Shown here one piece after another: positions 42,588-50,282 of a stretch of 64,000 nt of DNA. Origin of the DNA: Ktedonobacter racemifer DSM 44963 (GTDB lineage Bacteria > Chloroflexota > Ktedonobacteria > Ktedonobacterales > Ktedonobacteraceae); NCBI RefSeq assembly GCF_000178855.1, contig NZ_ADVG01000003.1:2591341-2655340 (forward strand). The letters are read 5' to 3'. The position numbers and the translations under genes are program-made. Positions within the stretch are counted from its first letter, which is position 1. Every line of letters starts with the position of its first letter. The notes under the pieces are model-generated. The model did no database searches. It was not told the origin of the DNA and saw only the letters and a program-made list of their open reading frames with translations.

Positions 42588-42926
42588 ATGACAAGCGAGG
42601 AGATACGCCAACATAAAAACATCCCAGAAGGTGAAGAGATCTTGGACAACATGGGACGCGAAGAGTTGGCGGCGAACTACTTTCGTATTACACAGACAGA
42701 GGGCAAGCTAATACGAGAGCAGTTACAGGAAGAGGACCGCGCTATTGAAGCGCATCACGATGTTGGGAGTGAGGTGCGCAAAGCAATTGAGGCTATCAAC
42801 GCGCCAATGCCAGAAGATTTGCCGCGGGCTGCAAGCATTCGCAAAATGGTAGAGGAGCGGCGGCGTGCATCGCGGAAACGCTTGAAGAAGGACCAAGGTG
42901 AGTCAGGGCAAGAGAAATTATTTTGA
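42588..42926 (+). CDS. DinD C-terminal-like protein, separate small subunit
   Basis: 112 residues: IRQHKNIPEGEEILDNMGRE, ELAANYFRITQTEGKLIREQ, HHDVGSEVRKAIEAINAPMP and EDLPRAASIRK. In DinD-like proteins this sequence forms the C-terminal region (K-x-I-x-x-G-E-x-I-L-D-x-M-G-x-x-E-L-A-A-N-x-F-R) of one chain; here it has its own start ATG, though its site is weak (CTATAAG). Either DinD is naturally split here, or a frameshift in the spacer 42555-42587 divided it. The TAACATTTCAATTCC spacer holds a real stop and no overlap. Confidence 0.75.
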   Translation: MTSEEIRQHKNIPEGEEILDNMGREELAANYFRITQTEGKLIREQLQEEDRAIEAHHDVGSEVRKAIEAINAPMPEDLPRAASIRKMVEERRRASRKRLKKDQGESGQEKLF

Positions 42927-43571
42927 TGGCAGGAAACTATGGAGTATCTCAACGAGATGAGTAATCGCCACAGTCTGGCCGGCAGCTGACCAGGCCATGA
43001 CGATTGCTCTTCACTCCCACTATTCCGATTGCGCTTTCTGGTCGATCCCCCCTTCAAACTCTCCAGCGCGAAGTATACGCCTCAGTTCGACTGCGCGGCA
43101 CTCGCGCGGGCGGGCGGAGCAGCGAAGCTGCGTCTGCCCGTGTCCGCGTGGAGGTCGCTTGCAGGCGTACCACCTGAGCGCAAGCGCAGCAGGTGTAGCT
43201 AGCGCGACGGGCGACAACACACAGGCTTCCGTTTTCTCGATTGGCGAAAAGAATAGGTATAGATGAGGTAACACTCAGACGAAAACCACAATATGTTGTG
43301 TGACAACTTGTTCATTAACACAATTTGTAGCCTCAAAGTAAACGCCCGGCACGAGGCAGGAGGGTGCCGGGCGTTTGCCATACACCCTATCGTGACCGCC
43401 AGGCGCAGCTGGCCACAGTCACAATTGCTAGCTGTGTTTGTTGCTTGGGACATACTAGGCCTCTGAGGTGCAGTGGAACGAAAATGCACGTTCAGGAGGA
43501 AGTGCCCGTAGCAGAAGTCGAATTTCAGTGTTGTAGAGGGCCTATAATATGGCGGATTTCTGCGAGACAAA
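42927..43571. other. Non-coding stretch with GC-rich island and hairpin
   Basis: 43060-43220 is markedly GC-rich against an AT-rich neighbourhood, with runs such as GCGCGGGCGGGCGGAGC; no gene with a ribosome site is found. At 43340-43376 lies a strong hairpin (next entry). The segment may hold one border of each recombinase module. Confidence 0.45.
43340..43376. terminator. Bidirectional hairpin, terminator-like
   Basis: AAACGCCCGGCAC (43340-43352), 11-base loop, GTGCCGGGCGTTT (43364-43376), perfect. Short A and T runs at the stem base allow termination from either direction. Confidence 0.6.
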
Positions 43572-43891
43572 GGCTCTTGGACACATTAAGTGTGTCTACT
43601 TGCTTGATAGAAGAACGCTTTGTGATAGAATAACAGTCATAAAATACTTTTGAGCCATCTGGAGGCATTTCTATAGATCCATCCTTTTCCCCTGTTTTTG
43701 CCTTTCCGTCAACGCTAGGCATTGATACCATCGAACTACATGAGCAGACAGTGATCGTCCATCTTCATGCCACCTCGCCAACGTCTCCTTGCCCACGTTG
43801 CGGAACGCCTGGCACTCGTGTCCACAGCCGCTATCGGCGCACCGTTGCCGATGTCGCCTTTGGTGGAATGCGCCTGATGCTCAAGCTCCTC
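43572..43891 (+). mobile_element. Truncated second copy of the ISL3 element, transposase end only
   Basis: It begins GGCTCTTGGACACATTAAGT and matches the right end of the ISL3 element at 35785 downward, including the first about 70 codons of the transposase (FPSTLGIDTIELHEQT, PCPRCGTPGTRVHSRYRRTV, ADVAFGGMRLMLKLL). Similarity stops at 43891, where the sequence jumps into the Tn554-like tnpB remnant and the frame ends at TAG. Orientation is opposite to the full copy. Confidence 0.88.
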
Positions 43892-43893
43892 TA

Positions 43894-44706
43894 GTTCAAC
43901 CTCATAGATACAATACAAAGAGGGAAGAACTCTCTGCTGAGCGATATCTTTTTCAATGGGATGCCACTCCTGATGGAAAATTAGGAGCTTTTTCTCTCGA
44001 AGATGTCACAAACCTCCTGCGCTTTATCTTGCATGGTCTGGAATTTTATACCAAAGAAGGGGAACCTTTCTCGGTATCGGTGCATTTGTTGCGCCATGTT
44101 ATGGCGACTGTAGCTCGTCATGAACACGGCGTACCAATAGAGGCGGTAGCGCGTGTGCTTCACCATGAATGCCGGCCAGGCATCGTGCCCGTATCAACTG
44201 CGTACTACAGTGAAGAAACAGAGGATCAAGCATGGGTAGCCTTTGCTTCGTTTCAAACGAATCTGGAAGTGCGCGCTGCCTCATTGCTGGTGGAGTGGCC
44301 GAGTACCCAGGAGATCGCTGATATGGACGAGGGGCTTCGCGAGAGTTTCGAGCGCTGGCATACGTTGCTCGAAACGGCCTTCGGCTTCTGTGGAAATATC
44401 GACCTGTGCCCACGCGGTTACAATCGCACATTGTGCATCGGCTGTCCCCATCTGGTCGTTGATCCTCGAAAACGCAAGAATGTCCTGCATTGGCTGGGCG
44501 TGTATACGAGGCTTGCCGAGGAACTGGAAGCAGCGGGAAATGAGGTTGATGCGCGCCAGTATCGCCTGCTGGTGCGCGATCTGGAGAAACATCTCAAGAA
44601 TATGGAGTTCCTCCAGGCTGCCATTGATGATGGAACGCGTCGCCCCATCTTTCTTCTGCAGCCAGCCACTTCATGCGAGGGAGTCATTGTCGATGCGCAA
44701 GCGTAA
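43894..44706 (+). pseudogene. C-terminal part of a second Tn554-like TnpB recombinase
   Basis: From about 43910 the frame reads REELSAERYLFQWDATPDGK, FSLEDVTNLLRFILHGLEFY, VSVHLLRHVMATVARHEHGV (H-x-x-R), PIEAVARVLHHECRPGIVPV (second His) and STAYYSEE (Tyr). Then come Cys clusters DLCPRGYNRTLCIGCPHLVV and a helical tail. The first catalytic Arg and the N-terminal region are lost at the junction with the ISL3 remnant. The Cys cluster after the Tyr resembles that of the complete recombinase at 38164, supporting a shared family. It overlaps the next gene by 14 bases. Confidence 0.8.
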
Positions 44707-45220
44707 ACGGGCTGCTCCACCACGCACCGAGCCATACAGTGAGCAGCAGCTCGCGGGCCTGCGCGGACATGCCCAGGCCCAGAAACAGCAGACACTCAGT
44801 CGGCTCGAAGCTGCTATCACTTCGCTCGCTAAGCAGCACAAGCAAATCTCTGCCCGCACCATCCGCAAGGAATGCGGTCTGGAATATGCCTCCATTCGCC
44901 GTAATCCGGAAGCGCTGCTCCTCTATCAGCAGCACAGCACCTTCCTGAAGCAGCAGCGCAAGCAGAAGAAAGCTCCACAGCCTGATACCCTCTCTCCACG
45001 CGATCCGTTGCTGGCTTACAAAAAGACAGACCTGATGGCTCGGGTGCGCAAAGCAGAGGAACTTCTGAAAGCACAAGAACAGCAGTATGCTACACTCCTT
45101 CAGGATTACGTCCAGAAAGACATCAAAATCGCCGAGCTAGAGGCAGAACTGGCTCGGCACCGCCAGTATCTTGAGGGCCTGCGCCTCACCATTCAGCGCC
45201 AGGAACATCAGGGGCCGTGA
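44693..45220 (+). CDS. TnpC-like (DUF6262-type) accessory protein of a Tn554-like module
   Basis: 175 residues from ATG 44693, which overlaps the tnpB remnant end. It is highly basic at the start (MRKRKRAAPPRTEPYSEQQL), then TLSRLEAAITSLAKQHKQIS, ARTIRKECGLEYASIRRNPE, and a coiled coil from about residue 115 (LMARVRKAEELLKAQEQQYA to LEAELARHRQYLEGLRLTIQ). Position after TnpB, size and the I-x-x-x-C/A-G-x-S-x-x-T/S-I-R-R-N-P pattern fit TnpC of Tn554, a small factor that influences orientation and efficiency of transposition. Intact, though its recombinase is broken. Confidence 0.78.
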   Translation: MRKRKRAAPPRTEPYSEQQLAGLRGHAQAQKQQTLSRLEAAITSLAKQHKQISARTIRKECGLEYASIRRNPEALLLYQQHSTFLKQQRKQKKAPQPDTLSPRDPLLAYKKTDLMARVRKAEELLKAQEQQYATLLQDYVQKDIKIAELEAELARHRQYLEGLRLTIQRQEHQGP

Positions 45221-45228
45221 GGCATGCC

Positions 45229-45609
45229 ATGAGAACACAGGATCTGTGGACTGCTCTTTCGGCACAGTCCTTTCCTTATCTGCATGAACTCTCCTCGGTA
45301 GATCGAGACCGCTTCGTGCTGCTCGACGCCTACCTGCGCGATTGTCTCGAAGAATGGTGCGTCTCTGGCGGTCAGCTTTCCGCACGCTCTATCGTGCTGC
45401 TCGATGACTGTACCCTCACCATCACCAGACGCTTCCGGCTCCTGGATGGCGAAGGGCAATGGTACTTTGGGCAATTCAGGAGACTGGCCAGGCGGATCTT
45501 GCGCGGCGTCGATATGGAGCAGGCATATGAGAGGATGATGAGTTACCCCTCTTTTTTCACCTTATCCAGCCAGGCGCGCATATCTGGCTCATGCTCCTCG
45601 TGGAAATGA
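45229..45609 (+). CDS. Uncharacterised protein of the Tn554-like module
   Basis: 126 residues, no family recognised. It follows tnpC by 8 bases. The body DLWTALSAQSFPYLHELSSV, DRDRFVLLDAYLRDCLEEWC and GQWYFGQFRRLARRILRGVD looks like genuine coding sequence (acidic helices, Arg-rich end). The last about 22 residues from SYPSFFTLSS are antisense to the ClbS-like gene, so its 3' end may be cut at the module border near 45540. Confidence 0.5.
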   Translation: MRTQDLWTALSAQSFPYLHELSSVDRDRFVLLDAYLRDCLEEWCVSGGQLSARSIVLLDDCTLTITRRFRLLDGEGQWYFGQFRRLARRILRGVDMEQAYERMMSYPSFFTLSSQARISGSCSSWK

Positions 45610-46046
45610 GCGAAGAACATGCTGCCGCTGACCTGCTCTTCTTCCAGCCCGAGGATGCGCCGCAGATCCTGGAGCTCATCCTCAGAAAAGGCATCGAGGG
45701 TATCTACCAGTTGCTGGAAGACTTCCCGCGAATCGCTGAGGATATCTGCCAAAGGACGATTGCGAGTGGCTTCGTAAATCCAGGCATTGATTTCATCGTC
45801 TTCCCGCAGTTCTGGCGGCCAAGGCGATGAAAAATCTGGTTCATGATTCAGAAGCGCCTGGAAGCGCCGAACCGACCGGCGGCGCCAGCCAGTTAAGTGA
45901 GCTACGATATCCTTGATCGACCAGCCACCGGCGACCTCTGGCTGCGTCATATGAGTTTCCCCAATCGCGTCGAGCAAGGCTTCCCAGGCCGCCTGTTCCT
46001 TGCGCAATTCAGTGAGGAGTTGCGTTTTGCTGAGAGAAATTCCCAT
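45543..46046 (-). CDS. ClbS/DfsB-family (DinB-like four-helix bundle) protein
   Basis: 167 residues. SKTQLLTELRKEQAAWEALL, GGWSIKDIVAHLTGWRRRSV (with the D-x-x-A-H-L-T-x-W signature) and FFAHFHEEHEPDMRAWL (second His-rich helix) define the ClbS/DfsB group. ClbS protects against colibactin by hydrolysing its cyclopropane; DfsB-type members are mostly uncharacterised DinB relatives, some thiol- or metal-dependent. It is expressed alone from ATG 46046 after GAAAGGAAAGCAGC. Complete. Confidence 0.9.
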   Translation of the reverse strand: MGISLSKTQLLTELRKEQAAWEALLDAIGETHMTQPEVAGGWSIKDIVAHLTGWRRRSVRRFQALLNHEPDFSSPWPPELREDDEINAWIYEATRNRPLADILSDSREVFQQLVDTLDAFSEDELQDLRRILGLEEEQVSGSMFFAHFHEEHEPDMRAWLDKVKKEG

Positions 46047-46162
46047 GCTGCTTTCCTTTCATTCGGGACCGTGTGTGCCCATTTCCCCACAGATTAGCAC
46101 AAAAAGCGGTAAGAAGTCGCCCTCATAGCGAGAACGGGTGCATTTCATTCTTTTGCATGGAG

Positions 46163-46245
46163 CTGGTGGTAAATGACCTGGAAACCTTAGCCGATTTTGC
46201 CCTGAAACATGAGCACCTGACCCGAAAGGTGAGCAACAGTGAGCC
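46163..46245 (+). mobile_element. Remnant of an IS21-like element end
   Basis: GCTGGTGGTAAATGACCTGG, then GCCGATTTTGCCCTGAAACA, TGAGCACCTGACCCGAAAGG and TGAGCAACAGTGAGCC. Same repeat pattern as at 18421 and 58925. No transposase nearby. Confidence 0.6.
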
Positions 46246-46299
46246 ATCATTTGAGAGCATGGCTCCAGAAGCGGTTCACCGCACTCGAAGGTTGTAAAT

Positions 46300-46542
46300 T
46301 CAAGGCTGATGTGAGCCTATTTGTTCTCCTTCTTGCGCCACTCTCACCCCCCCCCGTAACCTGACCATCGCATTGATCCCACTGCCAATGGCAAGCAAAC
46401 CAACGACGAGAAAGATCGTATCAATGGGGCCAAGTGAGATGTTGAGAATGACCGCGTGAAAATGGCGTAGCGCAATACTGTTCAGCCAACCAATGAGAAC
46501 CGCCGAGAGCATGGAGGTCAACGTCAGTATGAAATTGATCAC
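46300..46542 (-). CDS. Small membrane protein, possibly N-terminally truncated
   Basis: 80 residues with two hydrophobic segments (FILTLTSMLSAVLIGWLNSI and TIFLVVGLLAIGSGINAMVR) and a polar tail. The first codon is a GTG directly at the arm of the 89-bp palindrome, with no ribosome site, so the native start may have been removed when the palindrome formed. No family recognised. Confidence 0.4.
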   Translation of the reverse strand: MINFILTLTSMLSAVLIGWLNSIALRHFHAVILNISLGPIDTIFLVVGLLAIGSGINAMVRLRGGVRVAQEGEQIGSHQP

Positions 46543-46630
46543 CGTGGGGTCAGCGCATCCAAACCTGAAAACTGTACGCTAAGTCTGGCTTAGCGTACAG
46601 TTTTCAGGTTTGGATGCGCTGACCCCACGG
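46542..46630. repeat. 89-bp palindrome: 42-bp perfect arms with 5-base spacer
   Basis: 46542-46583 is the exact complement of 46589-46630 around TCTGG. Arms begin CCGTGGGGTCAGCGCATCC and end TACGCTAAG at the centre. The arm sequence also exists as a single copy at 4503-4535. Inner end ACGCTAAG is shared with the palindrome at 18292. It lies between a membrane-protein frame and the 3' side of the MDR gene. Confidence 0.95.
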
Positions 46631-46699
46631 AGGTTGCTTAATTCCGGCTCTCCGAGGGGATTGTCGGAGGAACGACAATCTATGAGCACTCTCTCGTTC

Positions 46700-47632
46700 T
46701 TATTTGGAGACGGTAAACACGATGCGCCCGCGTCCATGCCCACCCTGGCAGAGCTCATACGCTCTGCTGGCATCTTCCAGATGGAACGTCGCCCCGACCA
46801 GTAATCTGAGGGCGCCATCATCAACCATCTGTGAAAAGTTTTGCAAAAGATCGCTCGTGACCACAACGCCAAAGGACTTGACGTTTATACCATGCTCCTG
46901 AACCTTTTCCTCCGATGGCATACCGGCAATAGTTACCAGCGTTCCTCCACGCTTAACGGCTTGTACTGAACTGGCGAGAGTGGCATCACCAACGGTATCA
47001 AAGACGAGATCGACGTCATGTACGGCATCTTCAATCCGCGTGGCGGTATAATCGATGACTTCGTCGGCGCCTAGAGCGCGCACAAGTTCGACGTTGGATG
47101 TCGAGGCGGTCCCGATGACGTAGGCATCTTTCCATTTCGCTAAGCGCACCGCAAACTGGCCTACACCACCAGCAGCACCCTGAACGAGCACGCGCTGACC
47201 GGCCTGTAAGTTCCCATTATCGAAAAGACCCTGCCAGGCCGTCGATGCTCCGGTAGGGATCGTCGCCGCCTCCCCAAAGCTGGCGTTCGCAGGTGCAACT
47301 GCCAGAACGCCAGCCGGCACCACCGTATACTCGGCGAAACTCCCTCGTCGCGTCCAACCAATGACTGCCTGCCCTCTTTGGAACCCAGTCACATTCGGAC
47401 CAATCTCTTCAACAACTCCTGCTACATCAAATCCTGGTGTAAAGGGTAGGGTGATCATGGGTGATTGGAATAGACCGGCACTGAGCTTCCAGTCCGCCGG
47501 ATTGAGGGCCGCTGCGCGCACTCGTACCAACACTTCACCAACCTGGGGCACCGGACACTCGATTTGCCTCATCTTTATGACCTCCGGCCCACCGAACCGG
47601 GAAACGCGTAAAGCCCGCATCACCTGTACCAT
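46700..47632 (-). CDS. NADPH-dependent quinone reductase/zinc-free MDR oxidoreductase
   Basis: 310 residues (an ATG four codons later, MRALRVSRFGG, is an equal start candidate). GroES-like part: EVLVRVRAAALNPADWKLSA and FTPGFDVAGVVEEIGPNVTG. Rossmann part: RVLVQGAAGGVGQFAVRLAK, then IGTASTSNVELVRALGADEV and IDY, the A-D-x-V-I-D-Y signature of the group. No zinc ligands. It reduces quinones or enones with NADPH. Upstream on the same strand, 117 bases away, is the F420-type reductase gene; they may share regulation. Confidence 0.93.
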   Translation of the reverse strand: MVQVMRALRVSRFGGPEVIKMRQIECPVPQVGEVLVRVRAAALNPADWKLSAGLFQSPMITLPFTPGFDVAGVVEEIGPNVTGFQRGQAVIGWTRRGSFAEYTVVPAGVLAVAPANASFGEAATIPTGASTAWQGLFDNGNLQAGQRVLVQGAAGGVGQFAVRLAKWKDAYVIGTASTSNVELVRALGADEVIDYTATRIEDAVHDVDLVFDTVGDATLASSVQAVKRGGTLVTIAGMPSEEKVQEHGINVKSFGVVVTSDLLQNFSQMVDDGALRLLVGATFHLEDASRAYELCQGGHGRGRIVFTVSK

Positions 47633-47748
47633 AATGTTCTATACTCCATCTATAATCATAAGTAAAACAGCATTTACCAATTTTTATCAATTTAACCGTC
47701 ATATTATATGTAAACCGTCGATAAGCGATCGGCGGTTGGAACTGTAGA

Positions 47749-48353
47749 TCAATCGATTTGGAAAAGTTGAAGCCCGGCAAGCGGACCACCAACCTGTTGC
47801 ATGAGCCCTCCAGTATGCAAATCTCCCAGATCAATGACAGCAAAGCCGAATTCGCTGAACAGAGCACCGACCTCACGCTTGGCACTATCGCCACCTGAAA
47901 GAAAGACGACCCGTCGGCCAGGCCCCAGCCTTGGTCCAGACTCGAAGTGTTCCATATATAACGTGTTGAGTGCTTTCACGACGCGTGCTCCCGGGGCCAA
48001 GTCGGCGACAAGTTCGCTTGAGGCCCGATTGCCAGGACTCGCAAGTGAAAAATCCGACTTTGCTCTCACAATTCGGTTGGTTGCGTCGATGAGAATGCGA
48101 TTCTCCCATGCAGGTAAATGGGACAATACATTGGAAACCTGAGGCCACGGAACGGCGAGTAACACGATGGGTGCTTGCGCGGCTTCTTCGATTGTGCCGG
48201 CAGTTGTGCCTGGCCCCAATTTGTCTATGAGGGCGGACAGACTTTCTGGTCCATGGCTGTTACTTAATACAACGGCATGACCTGTTTGGAGCAAGTAATG
48301 TACCAACGCTTGGGATACACGACCCGCTCCAAGAAATCCAATTTGCGTGGCTT
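47749..48353 (-). CDS. NADPH:F420 reductase-like Rossmann protein with non-AUG start
   Basis: The frame is open from a TAA just above 48353. Residues TQIGFLGAGRVSQALVHYLL form the nucleotide-binding G-x-G-x-x-S segment and lie upstream of the first conventional start (TTG 48306). So translation must begin at a rare codon (ACG or ATT next to AAAGGATAAAAAGCC) or the start has been mutated: an in-frame ATG lies five codons before the TAA. Further motifs: APIVLLAVPWPQVSNVLSHL, ILIDATNRI and ARVVKALNTLYMEHFESGPR, as in the F420_oxidored family. About 200 residues, normal length. Function if expressed: hydride transfer between NADPH and F420 or a related substrate. Confidence 0.75.
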
Positions 48354-48556
48354 TTTATCCTTTGCTTCTCTTCATGGATCTATCCTGTGAACAAGAAGGA
48401 TGAACCTTTTCCACAACGGTATCTTCTGAGGTCGCGTATGCCTCATCGGGAGTGGTGCGTCCACGACGCATGACGTTTCAAAGGAAAGCTGCGTGTCTCA
48501 CCATTCTGACAGATCAGCTTCCTTTTTTGCAACACAACCGTTTGTAAAACCCAAGC

Positions 48557-48590
48557 CTGGCTGCTTTCCATGCTTATGGAAAGTAGCCAG
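48557..48590. terminator. Hairpin, terminator-like
   Basis: CTGGCTGCTTTCCAT (48557-48571), loop GCTT, ATGGAAAGTAGCCAG (48576-48590), one mismatch. It lies between the PPOX gene 3' end (48630) and the reductase promoter; a T-rich tract is on the minus-strand exit side (CTGTTCTC is weak). It could end the PPOX transcript. Confidence 0.5.
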
Positions 48591-48629
48591 GAGAACAGAA
48601 AAACGACTCAAAGATTCTTTCAAATCAGA

Positions 48630-49037
48630 TCATTCTTCCCAGGTAATTTTCTTGATGACCGGCTTGCCATCCTGAAACGCTGGCCCTTCAATGCCCATAC
48701 TCCAGGAGACCTTCGGTGTAATCACAAGGTAGGTTCTAGGGCCCTGGAATCCCTCCTCGAGGTGAAGAATCACGGCCTCCCCATGAATCTTGATCGAGCG
48801 TGGTTCAAAGGGCTCAAGCGAGCGCACATCGTCAATCAGCAGTGACACCTTACTCTGGCCAGCGGCGATATTTTTATACTTGCGTGTGCGTTCGAGATGC
48901 ATCCCGGCAATAGAGAAGCGCCCGTTCTCAAAGGCGAAGCCGACAGCATCTGCATCAGGCTGGCCATTGACCTCTACCGTTGCCAGCCTGGCAAACGGTT
49001 GTGTGCGCAGAAACGTGAGTTCTTGTTCTGAAAACAT
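48630..49037 (-). CDS. PPOX-class F420-/flavin-dependent enzyme
   Basis: 135 residues. FSEQELTFLRTQPFARLATV, the split-barrel strand DAVGFAFENGRFSIAGMHLE, the phosphate-binding TRKYKNIAAGQSKVSLLIDD and the ending VSWSMGIEGPAFQDGKPVIK fit the small family of pyridoxamine-oxidase-like, F420-dependent enzymes. ATG follows GAAAGAGGGAAAGAG. Single gene. Substrate unknown. Confidence 0.9.
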   Translation of the reverse strand: MFSEQELTFLRTQPFARLATVEVNGQPDADAVGFAFENGRFSIAGMHLERTRKYKNIAAGQSKVSLLIDDVRSLEPFEPRSIKIHGEAVILHLEEGFQGPRTYLVITPKVSWSMGIEGPAFQDGKPVIKKITWEE

Positions 49038-49351
49038 CTCTTTCCCTCTTTCTCTGAATGTTTCTCCATGAGTCTTTCTTCACCAATGTTTTTTAGCGAC
49101 CTTCTACATATAGGAATTTCTTCATGTAGAATGATCTATTAATATATGAGCAGCAAGCTACCGGTATCACTCTTGGTGAAACGTCATGCGCCGCAGGCGC
49201 ACTACTCCGCATGACCATCGTTTAACGTGGTCAGAAGATACCGGTGGCGAAGTCAAAAGCCCATCTTCTGCTGCTGACTGCATCCCCTTCTTAAAGGGGA
49301 CGATGCAGCAGGACTGATCTGAAAGACGATGGTGTCTGCGATCGAGATCAC
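49038..49351. other. Intergenic stretch with small inverted repeats
   Basis: GCTACCGGTATC at 49155 and GATACCGGTGGC at 49236 pair over about 70 bases containing GCGCCGCAGGCGC, so a structured element is possible. A second pair, GCAGCAAG and complementary TTCTGCTGCTGAC, surrounds it. No gene and no known RNA family recognised. Confidence 0.45.
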
Positions 49352-50101
49352 TTAGATCTGTGCTTGCCCCCCATCGACGAACAGTTCAATCCCATTGACA
49401 AAACTGCTCTCGTCTGAGGCAAGGAACACGACGGCTTTCGCGATTTCGTCAGGATCGGCCATTCGTCCCAACGGAACAGTGGCTGCAAATGCCGCAAAGA
49501 GCTGCTGCCGCTGTTCTTCAGTCTGCGCCAGACGACTGATGCCTGGGGTGACGGTTGGACCAGGGCTCACGGCATTCACACGGATATTGCGACCCTTCAG
49601 ATCGAGCGTCCAGGAACGCGCAAAGGAGCGAATGGCTGCATTGCTTGCGGCATACACACTCATGGCAGGTCCCACTTTGCGTGTGGTCGACGATGCCGTC
49701 AAAATGATCGAGCTCCCTTCCCGCAAGAACGGGAGCGCCTTTTGCACAGTGAAGAGCAGCCCTTTGACATTGACAGCGAAGACTTTGTCAAAGTTGGCTT
49801 CGGAAATCTCCCCCAGGGGGGCTCCATTCCCAAGCCCGGCGTTGGCAAAGACGACATCGATGTGGTCATGCTGCTGTTGCACAGTGGCATACAGACGATC
49901 AAGGTCCGCAAGGTTCGACACATCCCCCTGCATCCCGGTGACGTTTTGGCCAATCTGCTGGACAGCAGCATCTAGTTCTGGCTTCCGGCGACCTGTAATG
50001 TAGACATACGCCCCTTCCGCAACGAAACGTTTCGCCGTGGCGAGGCCAATCCCGCTGTTCCCACCTGTGATGACGGCAACTTTTCCTTCGAGCTTTGTCA
50101 T
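49352..50101 (-). CDS. Short-chain dehydrogenase/reductase with Asn at the usual catalytic Lys position
   Basis: 249 residues from the ATG at 50101. Cofactor site TGGNSGIGLATAKRF and ITGRRKPEL (Arg pair suggests NADPH), NAG motif ANAGLGNGAPL, catalytic Ser in LTASSTTRKVG, Tyr in SVYAASNAAIRSFARSW. The motif reads Y-A-A-S-N in place of Y-x-x-x-K. The remaining SDR features (VNAVSPGPTVTPGI, ASDESSFVNGIELFVDGG) are intact. The Asn may lower or change activity. A TGTAACT-N5-AGTTACA dyad lies 110 bases upstream, the same as in front of the Rrf2 gene 180 bases further up. Confidence 0.92.
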   Translation of the reverse strand: MTKLEGKVAVITGGNSGIGLATAKRFVAEGAYVYITGRRKPELDAAVQQIGQNVTGMQGDVSNLADLDRLYATVQQQHDHIDVVFANAGLGNGAPLGEISEANFDKVFAVNVKGLLFTVQKALPFLREGSSIILTASSTTRKVGPAMSVYAASNAAIRSFARSWTLDLKGRNIRVNAVSPGPTVTPGISRLAQTEEQRQQLFAAFAATVPLGRMADPDEIAKAVVFLASDESSFVNGIELFVDGGQAQI

Positions 50102-50213
50102 ACTGTTTTCTCTTTCTGAATAGGTTTTTCCGATGGTGAAATGTGACAACAGAGAGCACGCTGTCCTCTGGGGTGCAGCGAGATGAAGAAGGATGGTCTT
50201 TCTCTCGCTCTGA

Positions 50214-50232
50214 TGTAACTTGATCAGTTACA
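50214..50232. promoter_or_regulatory. Rrf2 operator candidate in front of the SDR gene
   Basis: TGTAACT (50214-50220), TGATC, AGTTACA (50226-50232). Same half-sites and spacing as the core of the dyad at 50787-50823. Confidence 0.75.
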
Positions 50233-50282
50233 ACGGTCGGCAAAAAAAAGAATGGCAATCCCTCCCTGGTGAAGGCCGAGCT

